Shown here one piece after another: positions 15,359-24,158 of a stretch of 64,000 bases of DNA. The stretch is from Pedobacter panaciterrae (lineage in GTDB: Bacteria > Bacteroidota > Bacteroidia > Sphingobacteriales > Sphingobacteriaceae): the NCBI RefSeq assembly GCF_013204795.1, contig NZ_JABMKW010000018.1, positions 620,001 through 684,000 of the forward strand, read 5' to 3'. Positions within the stretch are counted from its first letter, which is position 1. Each line of letters opens with the position of its first letter. The position numbers were made by a program, and so were the translations under genes. A model generated the notes under the pieces. It saw nothing but the letters and a program-made list of their open reading frames with translations. It was not told the origin of the DNA and did not search any database.

Positions 15359-15455
15359 CTGTAACTAACTTATCGGATTTAACTAAATGCCTCATTATAC
15401 CCGCTAAAGGTATAACGATGTTGTCAGTTTAATTCTGGAACTAACTGGAACATTG

Positions 15456-16682
15456 ATGAAAGAACTATTAAAAAAATTTGAGGATAAACGACCTGAGATT
15501 GTTTTTGAGTGGAAAGACAAGGAATCTGAAGCCGAAGGCTGGGTAGTTATTAATTCACTACGCGGCGGTGCTGCGGGTGGAGGTACCCGAATGCGTAAGG
15601 GGCTAGACAAGAGAGAGGTTGAGTCTTTAGCAAAAACAATGGAGGTGAAATTTACCGTTTCGGGCCCACCTATAGGCGGAGCTAAGTCCGGAATTAATTT
15701 CGATCCTGCAGATCCAAGAAAAGCGCAGGTTCTTGAAAGGTGGTATAAGGCTGTAATGCCTTTGCTAAAAAGCTATTATGGCACCGGAGGCGATTTAAAT
15801 ATTGATGAAATTCATGAGGTTATCCCTATAACTGAAGATTATGGCTTATGGCATCCGCAGGAAGGGGTGATCAATGGGCATTATCAGGCTAGAGAGAATG
15901 AGCGCATTCATCAAATTGGTCAGTTACGCTATGGCGTTTCAAAGGTTCTTGAGGACTTGAACTACACTCCGGATATTAAAAGAAAATATAAGGTAGCTGA
16001 TATGATTACAGGTTACGGTGTAGCAGAATCAATTGGCCATTTTTATAAGATCTGGGGAGGTGAGCTGGCAGGGAAAAAAGCAATTATTCAGGGTTGGGGT
16101 AATGTTGCTGCTTCGGCAGGATATTATCTGGCTCAAAATGGCGTAAAAATTGTTGGAATAATTGATCGTGTTGGTGGACTGATTAACACTAATGGCTTTA
16201 CTGCCGAGGAAGTTATTGGTCTGTTTAACAACAGAACAGGCAATACGCTGATAGCTCCTTCGTTGTTGTCTTTTGAAGATGCCAATAAGGAGATATGGGA
16301 CATCGGGGCAGAAATATTTGTTCCCGCTGCAGCCTCGCGTTTGGTAAAGCAAGAGGAGGTAGATCAGTTGATAATTGGTGGGCTTGAAGTGATTGCCTGT
16401 GGTGCAAACGTACCTTTTGCGGATAAGGAAATTTTCTTTGGCAGCATTATGGAACATGCGGATAATCACGTTGCTGTGATTCCTGATTTTATTTCTAATT
16501 GCGGTATGGCCAGAGTATTCGCATATTTAATGCAAAGAAATGTTGAAATGAGTGATGATGCTATTTTTTCCGATGCATCTGAAGTAATATATAAAGCAAT
16601 GAAGGCTGTTTATAAGCACGATACAGCTAAAACCGGCTTGTCTAGAACGGCCTTTGAAATCGCACTAAAACAATTGGTATAA
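15456..16682 (+). CDS. Glu/Leu/Phe/Val dehydrogenase family protein (glutamate dehydrogenase-like)
   Basis: 408 residues. The N-terminal dimerisation/substrate domain has SLRGGAAGGGTRM and SGPPIGGAKSGI with the catalytic Lys77, then GTGGDLNIDE. The NAD(P)-binding domain has IIQGWGNVAASAGYYLA (GxGNVA). It would interconvert an amino acid and its 2-oxo acid. Glutamate is most likely but the substrate cannot be fixed from sequence, and GGAKSGI differs from the common GGAKGGI. A TTG three bases upstream is in frame, but the ATG at 15456 is the natural start. The MscS gene follows after 3 nt, so they form an operon. Confidence 0.88.
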   Translation: MKELLKKFEDKRPEIVFEWKDKESEAEGWVVINSLRGGAAGGGTRMRKGLDKREVESLAKTMEVKFTVSGPPIGGAKSGINFDPADPRKAQVLERWYKAVMPLLKSYYGTGGDLNIDEIHEVIPITEDYGLWHPQEGVINGHYQARENERIHQIGQLRYGVSKVLEDLNYTPDIKRKYKVADMITGYGVAESIGHFYKIWGGELAGKKAIIQGWGNVAASAGYYLAQNGVKIVGIIDRVGGLINTNGFTAEEVIGLFNNRTGNTLIAPSLLSFEDANKEIWDIGAEIFVPAAASRLVKQEEVDQLIIGGLEVIACGANVPFADKEIFFGSIMEHADNHVAVIPDFISNCGMARVFAYLMQRNVEMSDDAIFSDASEVIYKAMKAVYKHDTAKTGLSRTAFEIALKQLV

Positions 16683-16685
16683 ACT

Positions 16686-17810
16686 ATGGATATTAATATT
16701 TTCGATCAGGTATTTTGGGGGAACACAGTAAAGCAATACTGTCTTTTTGGAGGGTTCATTTTATTGGGCCTGATTTTTAAAAGACTGGTATCTCGTCTGT
16801 TTAGTCTTTTGATTTTTACAGCATTTAAAAAATTTGCTGAAAATATTAAAGACGACACATTTGTATCGCTGCTTTTAAAGCCTATCGAATCTTTCATTAC
16901 GTTTTGTACATTTTACCTTGCCGTAAATCAATTAAAATATCCTTTAGATGTTATCGTATGGCACAAGGCGAAATCTAAGCTTGAGGTGACTATAGGGGAC
17001 TGTATCGATAAGATATTTTTGTTCTTCATCATTCTATCTATATTCTGGATTATTTTAAGGATAATCGACTTTATAGCGCATGTTTTAAAGTATAAGGCAT
17101 CGTTAACCAATAACAAGGCTGATGATCAGTTAATTCCATTTTTAAAAGAGCTAACAAAAACTTTAATCTGCTTTTTAGGCTTCTTTGTGCTGTTGGGTTT
17201 TGTTTTTGAAATCAACGTGCTAACATTAATTACGGGATTAGGCATTGGAGGTATAGCTATAGCCCTGGCAGCTAAAGAGAGTTTAGAGAATTTAATAGGC
17301 TCTTTTACGATATTTCTGGATAAGCCCTTCACTGTAGGGGATGTGGTTAAGGTTGATGGAGTTGAGGGAACGATAGAAAAGGTTGGCTTTAGGAGCACCT
17401 GGCTGATAAGTCCGGATAAGACAACAATTGTTATCCCGAACAGGGCAATGATTGATGGAGTACTGGAAAATGTTACTTTAAGGAATTACCGACGGGTAAA
17501 CTTTCAGATAGGACTAACCTATGAAACGAAGAGTGAAGACGTAAAAAACATTGTAAATGCCATTAATGAATATTTAAATGGAAATGCCAATACAAAAGAC
17601 GGGTATGCGACCTTTGATAATTTCGGCGATTTTGCATTACATGTACAGGTTGTGTATTTGGTGATAAATATGGAGCACAGCCAGTACGTTAAGGTAAAAG
17701 AAGAAATTAACTTTAAGCTGATTGAAATAGTAGAGCGGTATAAATCTGAGTTCGCTTACCCAACACAACGGTCGGTATCGGATGCTCCTGCTATTGAAAA
17801 TAAGGGATAA
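16686..17810 (+). CDS. MscS-family mechanosensitive ion channel
   Basis: 374 residues. Four hydrophobic segments (about 15-35, 58-78, 104-130 and 155-185) precede the pore helix and beta domain. The region GLGIGGIAIALAAKESLENLIGSF is the gly/ala-packed TM3, and FTVGDVVKVDGVEGTIEKVGFRST and TIVIPNRAMIDGVLENVT are the MscS beta domain. These channels open under membrane tension and release osmolytes. Three bases separate it from the amino-acid dehydrogenase gene, so the two are co-transcribed. Confidence 0.93.
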   Translation: MDINIFDQVFWGNTVKQYCLFGGFILLGLIFKRLVSRLFSLLIFTAFKKFAENIKDDTFVSLLLKPIESFITFCTFYLAVNQLKYPLDVIVWHKAKSKLEVTIGDCIDKIFLFFIILSIFWIILRIIDFIAHVLKYKASLTNNKADDQLIPFLKELTKTLICFLGFFVLLGFVFEINVLTLITGLGIGGIAIALAAKESLENLIGSFTIFLDKPFTVGDVVKVDGVEGTIEKVGFRSTWLISPDKTTIVIPNRAMIDGVLENVTLRNYRRVNFQIGLTYETKSEDVKNIVNAINEYLNGNANTKDGYATFDNFGDFALHVQVVYLVINMEHSQYVKVKEEINFKLIEIVERYKSEFAYPTQRSVSDAPAIENKG

Positions 17811-17824
17811 AAGAGGGTTCTGGT

Positions 17825-17852
17825 CGTCATCTCGACGATAGGAGAGATGACG
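17825..17852. repeat. REP-like palindrome, copy 2 of 2
   Basis: The 28-bp core is identical to that in the 12213-12246 element. Arms are at 17825-17833 and 17844-17852. It lies in the 76-nt gap between the convergent mscS-like and psd genes and could also act as a hairpin between them. Confidence 0.75.
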
Positions 17853-17886
17853 GGGTTCCCGGCTAACTATGAGGATACCAAATTCT

Positions 17887-18546
17887 TTAAGAAAGTTCAG
17901 CCAAAACGGTAATACCGCCTTTTACGACCTGATCGAGCTCAAGATTAACTTTGGTGCCAATTGGTAAAAATATATCTACTCTTGAACCAAATTTAATAAA
18001 GCCGAATTGTTCAGACTGCTCAACATTATCCCCCTCTTTAACATACCAAACAATGCGTCGGGCAAGTGCGCCTGCAATTTGTCTGAATAATACCGGAGTG
18101 CCATTTTTGTGTTCTACGACAACGGTTGTACGTTCGTTTTCTGTTGATGATTTCGGGTTCCATGCAGCAAGGTATTTGCCCGGATGGTATTTGAAGAATT
18201 TAACTACCCCAGAAATAGGGTTTCTGTTGATATGTACATTTACAGGCGACATAAATATGGATACCTGTAATCTTTTGTCTTTAAAATACTCGCCTTCCTG
18301 AGTTTCTTCGATCACTACAACTTTACCGTCGGCAGGGCAAATTACCAGATTATCACCCGTTGTAAAGTTACGGCTGGGGTTTCTGAAGAACTGTAGTACG
18401 GTAATAAACAGTGCAAAAGAAAAAATATAAATGAACCACCTTAACCAGGTAATGTCTGCAAATTTATAGTCAACAACTGCATTAATTATAAAGATGAAGA
18501 GTAGTGAAACAGCTATAGTGGTATATCCTTCTTTGTGTATGGTCAT
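17887..18546 (-). CDS. psd: Phosphatidylserine decarboxylase proenzyme
   Basis: 219 residues of the short (PSD-A) type. Two transmembrane segments near the N-terminus precede the catalytic domain: CPADGKV with Asp73, MSPVNVHINRNP with His105, and the self-cleavage site FGSR at Gly187-Ser188, where serine becomes the pyruvoyl cofactor. It makes phosphatidylethanolamine from phosphatidylserine. An in-frame ATG at 18657 would overlap hpt by 65 nt and add 37 residues not usual in the family, so I start at MTIHKEGYTT. It follows hpt on the same strand. Confidence 0.93.
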   Translation of the reverse strand: MTIHKEGYTTIAVSLLFIFIINAVVDYKFADITWLRWFIYIFSFALFITVLQFFRNPSRNFTTGDNLVICPADGKVVVIEETQEGEYFKDKRLQVSIFMSPVNVHINRNPISGVVKFFKYHPGKYLAAWNPKSSTENERTTVVVEHKNGTPVLFRQIAGALARRIVWYVKEGDNVEQSEQFGFIKFGSRVDIFLPIGTKVNLELDQVVKGGITVLAELS

Positions 18547-18592
18547 TCTTGTAGAAATATGTTTGGTGCAAAATTGGGAAAAAAATATCGGA

Positions 18593-19150
18593 TTACGGTA
18601 AAAGAGGAGCAACAGTTTTGGCTCTGTAGATATCAGTAAGGTTTCTTCCGAGACCATTATAGTCTAGTCCGTAGCCCACAACAAATTCATTACTGAGTTC
18701 GAAGCCTACATATTCCAGTTCTTCAATTGGGCTTTTTAGGGCAGCTGGTTTTAATAAAAGGGAACAAACTTTAACAGATGCAGGGTTTTGTTTATATACT
18801 TCAGCAAGTATATAACTGAGGGTAAGTCCGGTATCAACAATGTCTTCAATCAGAATAACATCTCTATCCTTTAGGTCGTTAGGCAAACCAAAGGTCTCCC
18901 TGATGTTACCACTGCTTTCTGTGCCCTCATAAGACGAGACTTTGATAAACCCGACTTCGCAGGATATGGTAATCTCTTTTAAAAGATCGGCCATAAACAA
19001 AAAACTTCCGTTCAAAACGCCAATAAATATAGGGCAACGATTCTCGTAATCTACATTTATTTGGATGCCGATTAAGCGGGTTCGCTTAGCGATATTGTCA
19101 TTTTGAATTAAGATTTCGAATTCTTTATCTTCTATTTGAATTTTGTTCAT
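18593..19150 (-). CDS. hpt: Hypoxanthine phosphoribosyltransferase
   Basis: 185 residues of type I phosphoribosyltransferase. The PRPP loop is VILIEDIVDTGLTLSYI. The flexible-loop region is SSYEGTESSG, and the C-terminal VGYGLDYNGLGRNL is the base-binding region. It converts hypoxanthine or guanine to the nucleotide in purine salvage. The start at MNKIQIED (19150) is preferred to an ATG six codons upstream. It lies 32 nt after the GT51 gene and 46 nt before psd on the minus strand. Confidence 0.93.
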   Translation of the reverse strand: MNKIQIEDKEFEILIQNDNIAKRTRLIGIQINVDYENRCPIFIGVLNGSFLFMADLLKEITISCEVGFIKVSSYEGTESSGNIRETFGLPNDLKDRDVILIEDIVDTGLTLSYILAEVYKQNPASVKVCSLLLKPAALKSPIEELEYVGFELSNEFVVGYGLDYNGLGRNLTDIYRAKTVAPLLP

Positions 19151-19182
19151 AGTTACGAGATTAACCAATAAGAGGGCGGCTG

Positions 19183-21360
19183 TTAGTTTTCTTTTTTCTG
19201 CTTTTCGAGCTCCTCTTCCAGGGCTTTTTCTTTTCTTCGCTGCTCTCTTTTTTCTTCTCTTAGTTGTTTCCGGGTTTTCTTCACTGTATCAACAGTTATA
19301 TTCGGTTTTGAAATAGAATCTTTCTTTGCTTCTCCGCCAAATAACCGGTCAAACAGATTTTTAGAGGCATCATGTGTTTCTATTGCAGGTAGAGGGTCAT
19401 CATTGTCAAAAGCATTTGTATCAATGGTGGTGGTGTCTGGCAATAAATATTGTCGTAGTCCTTCTCTTAGATGTACGTTATAGAAGCCATAACCGCTGGT
19501 ATCAGGAGGAGTTAACCCTCTTTTGGCCATAATGTTCCCGATGTATTTAAAGTACGGATACATATAGTCTTTGAGGCCACCATCACCTCTGAACTTATAT
19601 AAGGCTATTTTAGGTCGGGGAACTATATTTGCAAGGAATATGCCTTCTCCAATATTTAGGTCTGACGGTCTTTTTCCAAAATAATGTCTTGTAGCTTCAC
19701 CGATACCGTAAACATTCTGCCCCATTTCAATAATGTTAAAATAGACTTCTAGCATTCTGTTTTTAGTAATAAGGTGGTTGTTTTCTATAAGCCAAACAAT
19801 TAATATTTCCTCTGCTTTGCGGGCAAGGGTTTTTTGTCGACTTAAAAAAATGTTCTTAACCAATTGCATCGAAATGGTACTGCCACCACGAACAAACCTT
19901 TTCTCTTTAAAGTTTACTGCAAAAGATTTGCGAATCGATTCCTGAACGAACCCTTTATGTGTAAAGAAAGAAGGGTCTTCGGAGGTTAATATTGCATTTT
20001 TAAAGTTGCTCGAGACCTCTGAAAGCGGGGTGTAATTAGGATTGGAAGGGCCTATCATGATATCCCGCATCGGCTTTCCGCGCTCGTATGGTGTGTATAT
20101 AAAGTCTTTATTAATTTTCTGCAGATTAGTTTTACCTAATTTTAAGATCTTAAAGTTTGCAGGTGTTAATCCCGAGTAAAACTTAACACTATCAGGCAAA
20201 GAGCTGTCAAGATAAAAGTCAAGATCGTACTTAAGCTTCCCGCTCACTTTTAATCCTTCCAGCGATTCGAATAGTCCATGCGGAAAAGAGTTGAAAAGCT
20301 CCTGGGCATCTTGCTCCGGAGCACGAACTTTTACCTCATAGATCTTGTTAGGAGATAGTGTATATTTTAAGTATGGGTGTATCGTCGCATTTTTTAAAAG
20401 AATTGTTGAAGAGCTATCCAGTGCAAGGTAGTTTTCTCCGATAAGCATATCGGCATTAATCTTTGCATCGGGGACAACGATATCATTGGACGCAATTTTT
20501 GGATGATTGATAAGTAAGTTCTTTACCGACCATGAGCCTTCTATTTTGAAAGCATCGCCACTATAGTCTGCATTTTTCATCTCTGTTCTGACGGTGTCAA
20601 AGCTAAACTTAGCGTGCAGTTTATCATTAAGATATTGAAGCTGAACAGGACCTTTGTCTGCAAACAGCATCACATCGAGCTGTTTTTTCCCCGGCTTTAA
20701 TTTCCCGTTTATATGCCAGGTTGCGTCTTTATCATTTACAAGTATTGTAGAGGTTAGGTCGCCATCGTCTATTGTTGCGGTGGTGGTTAAGAACTTTAAA
20801 TGGGCGGTGTCGTTATCATTAACGGCTAACATCAGGTTTTTAACCTCCATGTTGTCCGGTATTTTATAAAGAAACTGATTAAGTAGGTTGTGGGCTAAAT
20901 CACCAAGATCTACCTTAGATTTTTTCTCTGTACTATCTTTCTTTTTACGTTTTAGAATGAAGTCGAGATTGCTAAGTGAATCTTTAAATACAATATTTAT
21001 TTTGCCGGTATTTAGGGTAACTTCAGATAATTTTACATTGCCAACAATTAAGGGAAACAGTTTTACACCTACAGTTAGATCATTGATGGTGGTTAAGGTA
21101 TCTCTATCTTTAGGTACAATTGTAATATTGGTCATGTGAACGGTACTAAGACCACTAAAGCCAGCCGTTCCAATTTTAATATTCAGATTAAAGTCTTTGT
21201 CGGCCTTGGCAATTGCTTTGGCCATCATTGTCTTTAGTAAAGCTTCTCTTTTGTTGTAAGCAATGGCACCAACCGTAATGCAAACCACTAGAAAACAGCC
21301 TAAAACCCACGCTCCTATCTTTATGTATTTTTTAGGGATATTAATTTTTGGAAGATGCAT
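19183..21360 (-). CDS. AsmA-like/GT51 fusion peptidoglycan glycosyltransferase
   Basis: 725 residues. One transmembrane segment (about 14-35) is followed by a long beta-rich periplasmic region (about 40-400) that reads like an AsmA-type domain (repeated TINDLTVGVKLFPLI, LSEVTLNTGKINIVF and INADMLIGENYLALDS). The GT51 domain follows: catalytic Glu461 in ILTSEDPSFFTHKG, RGGSTISMQLVKN at 491-503, RKAEE at 514-518 and NRMLEVYFNIIEMG at 534-547. No transpeptidase is present, so it polymerises lipid II without crosslinking. The C-terminal 60 residues are charged and probably disordered. It starts the hpt-psd unit. Confidence 0.88.
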   Translation of the reverse strand: MHLPKINIPKKYIKIGAWVLGCFLVVCITVGAIAYNKREALLKTMMAKAIAKADKDFNLNIKIGTAGFSGLSTVHMTNITIVPKDRDTLTTINDLTVGVKLFPLIVGNVKLSEVTLNTGKINIVFKDSLSNLDFILKRKKKDSTEKKSKVDLGDLAHNLLNQFLYKIPDNMEVKNLMLAVNDNDTAHLKFLTTTATIDDGDLTSTILVNDKDATWHINGKLKPGKKQLDVMLFADKGPVQLQYLNDKLHAKFSFDTVRTEMKNADYSGDAFKIEGSWSVKNLLINHPKIASNDIVVPDAKINADMLIGENYLALDSSSTILLKNATIHPYLKYTLSPNKIYEVKVRAPEQDAQELFNSFPHGLFESLEGLKVSGKLKYDLDFYLDSSLPDSVKFYSGLTPANFKILKLGKTNLQKINKDFIYTPYERGKPMRDIMIGPSNPNYTPLSEVSSNFKNAILTSEDPSFFTHKGFVQESIRKSFAVNFKEKRFVRGGSTISMQLVKNIFLSRQKTLARKAEEILIVWLIENNHLITKNRMLEVYFNIIEMGQNVYGIGEATRHYFGKRPSDLNIGEGIFLANIVPRPKIALYKFRGDGGLKDYMYPYFKYIGNIMAKRGLTPPDTSGYGFYNVHLREGLRQYLLPDTTTIDTNAFDNDDPLPAIETHDASKNLFDRLFGGEAKKDSISKPNITVDTVKKTRKQLREEKREQRRKEKALEEELEKQKKEN

Positions 21361-21508
21361 GCTGTAGAATAAAATTTTTATTGCTAAACGTTAAATACAA
21401 ATGTTTATTTCGTGTTAAAATTACACTAAAAACGCTAAAGTCAATTAAAATTATTCACCCATTTGCAATAATGTAACGAAGAGCCATGAATGCTTGGGGA
21501 GTTTTAGT

Positions 21509-21516
21509 TAAATTTG
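21509..21516 (+). promoter_or_regulatory. Putative -7 box (TAAATTTG) 5 nt before mrp
   Basis: An exact TAnnTTTG match lying inside an upstream in-frame extension, which argues that translation starts at 21522 rather than at 21486. Confidence 0.45.
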
Positions 21517-21521
21517 TAACA

Positions 21522-22598
21522 ATGATTATTAGCCAAGAACAAGTCCTTGCTGCCTTGAGAAATGTTGAAGACCCTGACCTTAAGAAAGATCTGGTGACTT
21601 TGAACATGATCAAAGACTTAAAAATAGAAGATAAGAACGTAAGTTTTACCTTAGAACTGACCACTCCTGCATGTCCTATGAAGGATATGCTTAAGAATGC
21701 CTGCCTTAACTCGATTAAACATTTTGTTAGCCAGGAGGCAGAGGTGACTATCAATATTACTTCGAGGGTAACCAAGCCAATGGATAGCACCCAGTTAAAA
21801 GACATTAGAAATATCATTCTGGTTTCATCTGGAAAAGGTGGTGTAGGGAAATCGACTGTTGCAAGTAACCTGGCCGTGTCTTTAGCTGCTGATGGAGCAA
21901 AGGTTGGCCTGATAGATGCGGATATTTACGGGCCATCTGTGCCTACAATGTTCGATCTGGTTGGTGCAAAGCCAAGTGCGAGGGAAACGCAAGACGGTAA
22001 AACGCTGATCTTGCCAATTGAAAAGTATGGTATAAAATTACTGTCGCTAGGTTTTTTTGCAGATCCTGATCAGCCAGTGCCATGGCGCGGACCGATGGCT
22101 TCGAATGCAGTAAAGCAGTTGTTTAATGATGCCGATTGGGGTGAGCTTGATTACCTGATCGTAGATCTTCCTCCGGGTACCGGAGATATCCACATCACCA
22201 TTACGCAAAGCTTTCCAATTACCGGGGCTGTAATCGTTACCACTCCTCAGCAGGTGGCTTTAGCTGATACCAGAAAAGGGTTAGCTATGTTTAAAATGCC
22301 GGGCATCAATATTCCTGTTTTAGGAGTTGTCGAAAATATGGCTTATTTTACACCTGAAGAATTGCCAGAGAATAAGTATTATATTTTTGGTAAAGATGGA
22401 GGTAAAGAATTGGCAAAATCTTTTGATGTGCCGTTTTTAGGTGAAATTCCAATTGTACAAAGTATTGCAGAAGCAGGAGATAATGGAGCGCCTATAGCCT
22501 TAAATACAGAGAGTGTGCTTTCTGGAGCATTCGCAGAAATAGCAGGAAAAGTAGCGCAGCAGGTAGCTATAAATAATGCACAAACTGCTAATTGCTAA
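21522..22598 (+). CDS. mrp: Mrp/NBP35-type Fe-S cluster carrier ATPase
   Basis: 358 residues. An N-terminal MIP18 domain (1-90) includes TTPACPMKD. The deviant Walker A loop is SSGKGGVGKST at about 102-112, and the P-loop ATPase continues with LIDADIYGPSVP and VDLPPGTGDIHI. Such proteins carry or insert Fe-S clusters. The C-terminal CxxC usual in Mrp/ApbC is not seen: the equivalent stretch is ENMAYFTPEELPENKYYIFG. I start at the ATG 21522, not 21486. An Nfu-type gene follows 37 nt downstream. Confidence 0.92.
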   Translation: MIISQEQVLAALRNVEDPDLKKDLVTLNMIKDLKIEDKNVSFTLELTTPACPMKDMLKNACLNSIKHFVSQEAEVTINITSRVTKPMDSTQLKDIRNIILVSSGKGGVGKSTVASNLAVSLAADGAKVGLIDADIYGPSVPTMFDLVGAKPSARETQDGKTLILPIEKYGIKLLSLGFFADPDQPVPWRGPMASNAVKQLFNDADWGELDYLIVDLPPGTGDIHITITQSFPITGAVIVTTPQQVALADTRKGLAMFKMPGINIPVLGVVENMAYFTPEELPENKYYIFGKDGGKELAKSFDVPFLGEIPIVQSIAEAGDNGAPIALNTESVLSGAFAEIAGKVAQQVAINNAQTANC

Positions 22599-22635
22599 AA
22601 ATTTACTATTTTTATACTTTAATAAAATATAACCA

Positions 22636-22881
22636 ATGAATTTAACAGAACAAGTAGAGCAGGCACTAGAGACCATTCGTCCGTATTTAATAGCGGATGG
22701 TGGAGACGTTGCGATTGAAGAGATTACGCCGGAGAATGTAGTTAAATTAAAATTATTAGGTAACTGCGGATCCTGCAAAATGAGCTTTATGACAATGAAA
22801 GCGGGCATTGAACAAGCAATTATGAAGGCAGTACCACAAATTACTTCAGTAGTAGCTATAAATTTAGCTGAGCCAGTATAA
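22636..22881 (+). CDS. Small NifU C-terminal (Nfu)-type Fe-S scaffold
   Basis: 81 residues consisting only of the Nfu domain. LIADGGDVAIEEI and LGNCGSCKMSFMTMKAGIE give the CxxC pair (Cys44, Cys47) that coordinates a cluster at a dimer interface. It probably hands Fe-S clusters to apo-proteins. It follows mrp by 37 nt on the same strand, a common pairing that places both in Fe-S cluster maturation. Confidence 0.93.
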   Translation: MNLTEQVEQALETIRPYLIADGGDVAIEEITPENVVKLKLLGNCGSCKMSFMTMKAGIEQAIMKAVPQITSVVAINLAEPV

Positions 22882-22923
22882 ACGATTTAACACTATTTAA
22901 CTAGCCGTTTTACCAAATACAGC

Positions 22924-22931
22924 TAATTTTG
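22924..22931 (+). promoter_or_regulatory. Putative -7 box (TAATTTTG) 4 nt before the next gene
   Basis: An exact TAnnTTTG match directly before the ATG at 22936. It is nearly the same spacing and sequence (TAnnTTTGTAAC) as at mrp. Confidence 0.45.
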
Positions 22932-22935
22932 TAAC

Positions 22936-23577
22936 ATGAAGTATTCGTTCACCTTAATATTGCTTCTTTTCGTTTCCTCGGTATTTGCACAGCAAATAAC
23001 TACGGATAAGAAATTGATCCAATTTTCCGGAATTATTACCGATGTGGATAGTAATACTGTTGTGCCTTACGTTACGGTTACAAATTTATCAAACAAGGAG
23101 CAGCGTTATGCGGCCAATTATAAGGGCTTCTTTTCTTTTATCGCCCATCCCGGAGATACGATTTTGTATACTGCAGTAGGTTATAAAGATTTGCTTTTAG
23201 CTGTTCCCTCTGTAATTAATGATACTAAGTACACGGCTATGATTAAGCTGAAAGCTGAGATCATCAACCTTCCTACCGTTCGGGTTTATCCCTGGGCAAC
23301 TGTGGAGGAATTTACGAGAGACTTTATGTCTATGAAGATAGCAGACGATGATTATGCTATCGCTGCTAAAAACCTTTCACAAGAAAGCCTGTCTGGTTTA
23401 ATGCAAACCCTTCCAAGAGATGGTGGAGAAATTCAGAGCACGAATTTCAGGACAAATCATGAAAGGTCGCTAAACAAGAACATGGTTCAAACGAATCCTT
23501 TGCTTAATCCATTTGCATGGGGTAAACTAATGCAGTCTATCTTTAAGGGAGATAAGAGTAGAAGCGCCGATAATTAG
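22936..23577 (+). CDS. Secreted protein with carboxypeptidase-like regulatory domain
   Basis: 213 residues. A signal peptide ends at VFAQQ. Residues about 28-115 form a CarboxypepD_reg-like beta-sandwich (FSGIITDVDSNTVVPYVTVTNLSNKEQ, GYKGFFSFIAHPGDTILYTAVGY), the same fold that leads SusC proteins. The rest has no recognised domain. Many Bacteroidota carry such small proteins and their role is unknown. The stop overlaps the convergent def gene by 4 nt. Confidence 0.75.
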   Translation: MKYSFTLILLLFVSSVFAQQITTDKKLIQFSGIITDVDSNTVVPYVTVTNLSNKEQRYAANYKGFFSFIAHPGDTILYTAVGYKDLLLAVPSVINDTKYTAMIKLKAEIINLPTVRVYPWATVEEFTRDFMSMKIADDDYAIAAKNLSQESLSGLMQTLPRDGGEIQSTNFRTNHERSLNKNMVQTNPLLNPFAWGKLMQSIFKGDKSRSADN

Positions 23578-24140
23578 CGCTTTTTACCTTTGTGTTGATT
23601 AGGGAAACGCATCTTATAATCGGCCTTTATATTGCCTTTAGAAATTGCATCTAACTTACTTTGAAGCATTCTTTTACGCAATAATCCTAATTTATCTGTA
23701 AATAAAGTGCCTTCTATATGGTCGTATTCGTGTTGAATAACACGAGCAGGCATACCTGTAAATTCTTCGGTATGAAGCTCCCAGTTCTCATCATAATATT
23801 CAATAAGAACATTTGGTTTACGGGTCACATCTTCTCTGATGTCAGGAATACTTAAGCATCCTTCATTAAAAGCCCATGGTTCTCCGGTTTCTTCCAGAAT
23901 TTCAGCATTGATAAATACCTTTTTAAAACGGTTTTTATCTTTTTCATCGGCGCCAGTATCCACAATAAACAGGCGTATTGGTAACCCAATCTGAGGGGCT
24001 GCCAAGCCAACACCGCTTGCATTATACATGGTGTCGAACATATTGGTGATTAGCTGTGCCAAATCCGGGTATGTCTCATCAATTGGAGCGCATACTTTTT
24101 TCAAAACCGGATCTCCGTATGCTACAATGGGTAACTTCAT
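23574..24140 (-). CDS. def: Peptide deformylase
   Basis: 188 residues of a PDF metalloenzyme that removes the formyl group from nascent chains. All three motifs are intact: GVGLAAPQIG, EGCLSIP and QHEYDHIEG, giving the Cys-His-His metal site. A longer reading from 24155 adds five residues (MYFCR), but the TATTTTTG -7 box on this strand occupies 24145-24152, so I start at MKLPIVAYGDP. It follows the M16 peptidase gene by 18 nt. Confidence 0.96.
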   Translation of the reverse strand: MKLPIVAYGDPVLKKVCAPIDETYPDLAQLITNMFDTMYNASGVGLAAPQIGLPIRLFIVDTGADEKDKNRFKKVFINAEILEETGEPWAFNEGCLSIPDIREDVTRKPNVLIEYYDENWELHTEEFTGMPARVIQHEYDHIEGTLFTDKLGLLRKRMLQSKLDAISKGNIKADYKMRFPNQHKGKKR

Positions 24141-24144
24141 TCTG

Positions 24145-24152
24145 CAAAAATA
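24145..24152 (-). promoter_or_regulatory. Putative -7 box (TATTTTTG) 4 nt before def
   Basis: A minus-strand match to TAnnTTTG immediately upstream of the chosen def start. It lies in the 18-nt gap between the M16 peptidase stop and def. Confidence 0.4.
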
Positions 24153-24158
24153 CAAATA

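Noticed and set aside
16029..16469. Antisense open frame of 146 codons within the dehydrogenase gene
   Set aside because: The protein is rich in Cys, Asn and Ile with no recognisable features, as expected of a shadow of a real gene.
18547..18657. Longer start for psd
   Set aside because: It would overlap hpt by 65 nt and precedes the family's normal start MTIHKEGYTT.
21486..21521. Longer start for mrp
   Set aside because: A TAnnTTTG box lies inside this stretch and the family begins at the MIISQEQVL position.
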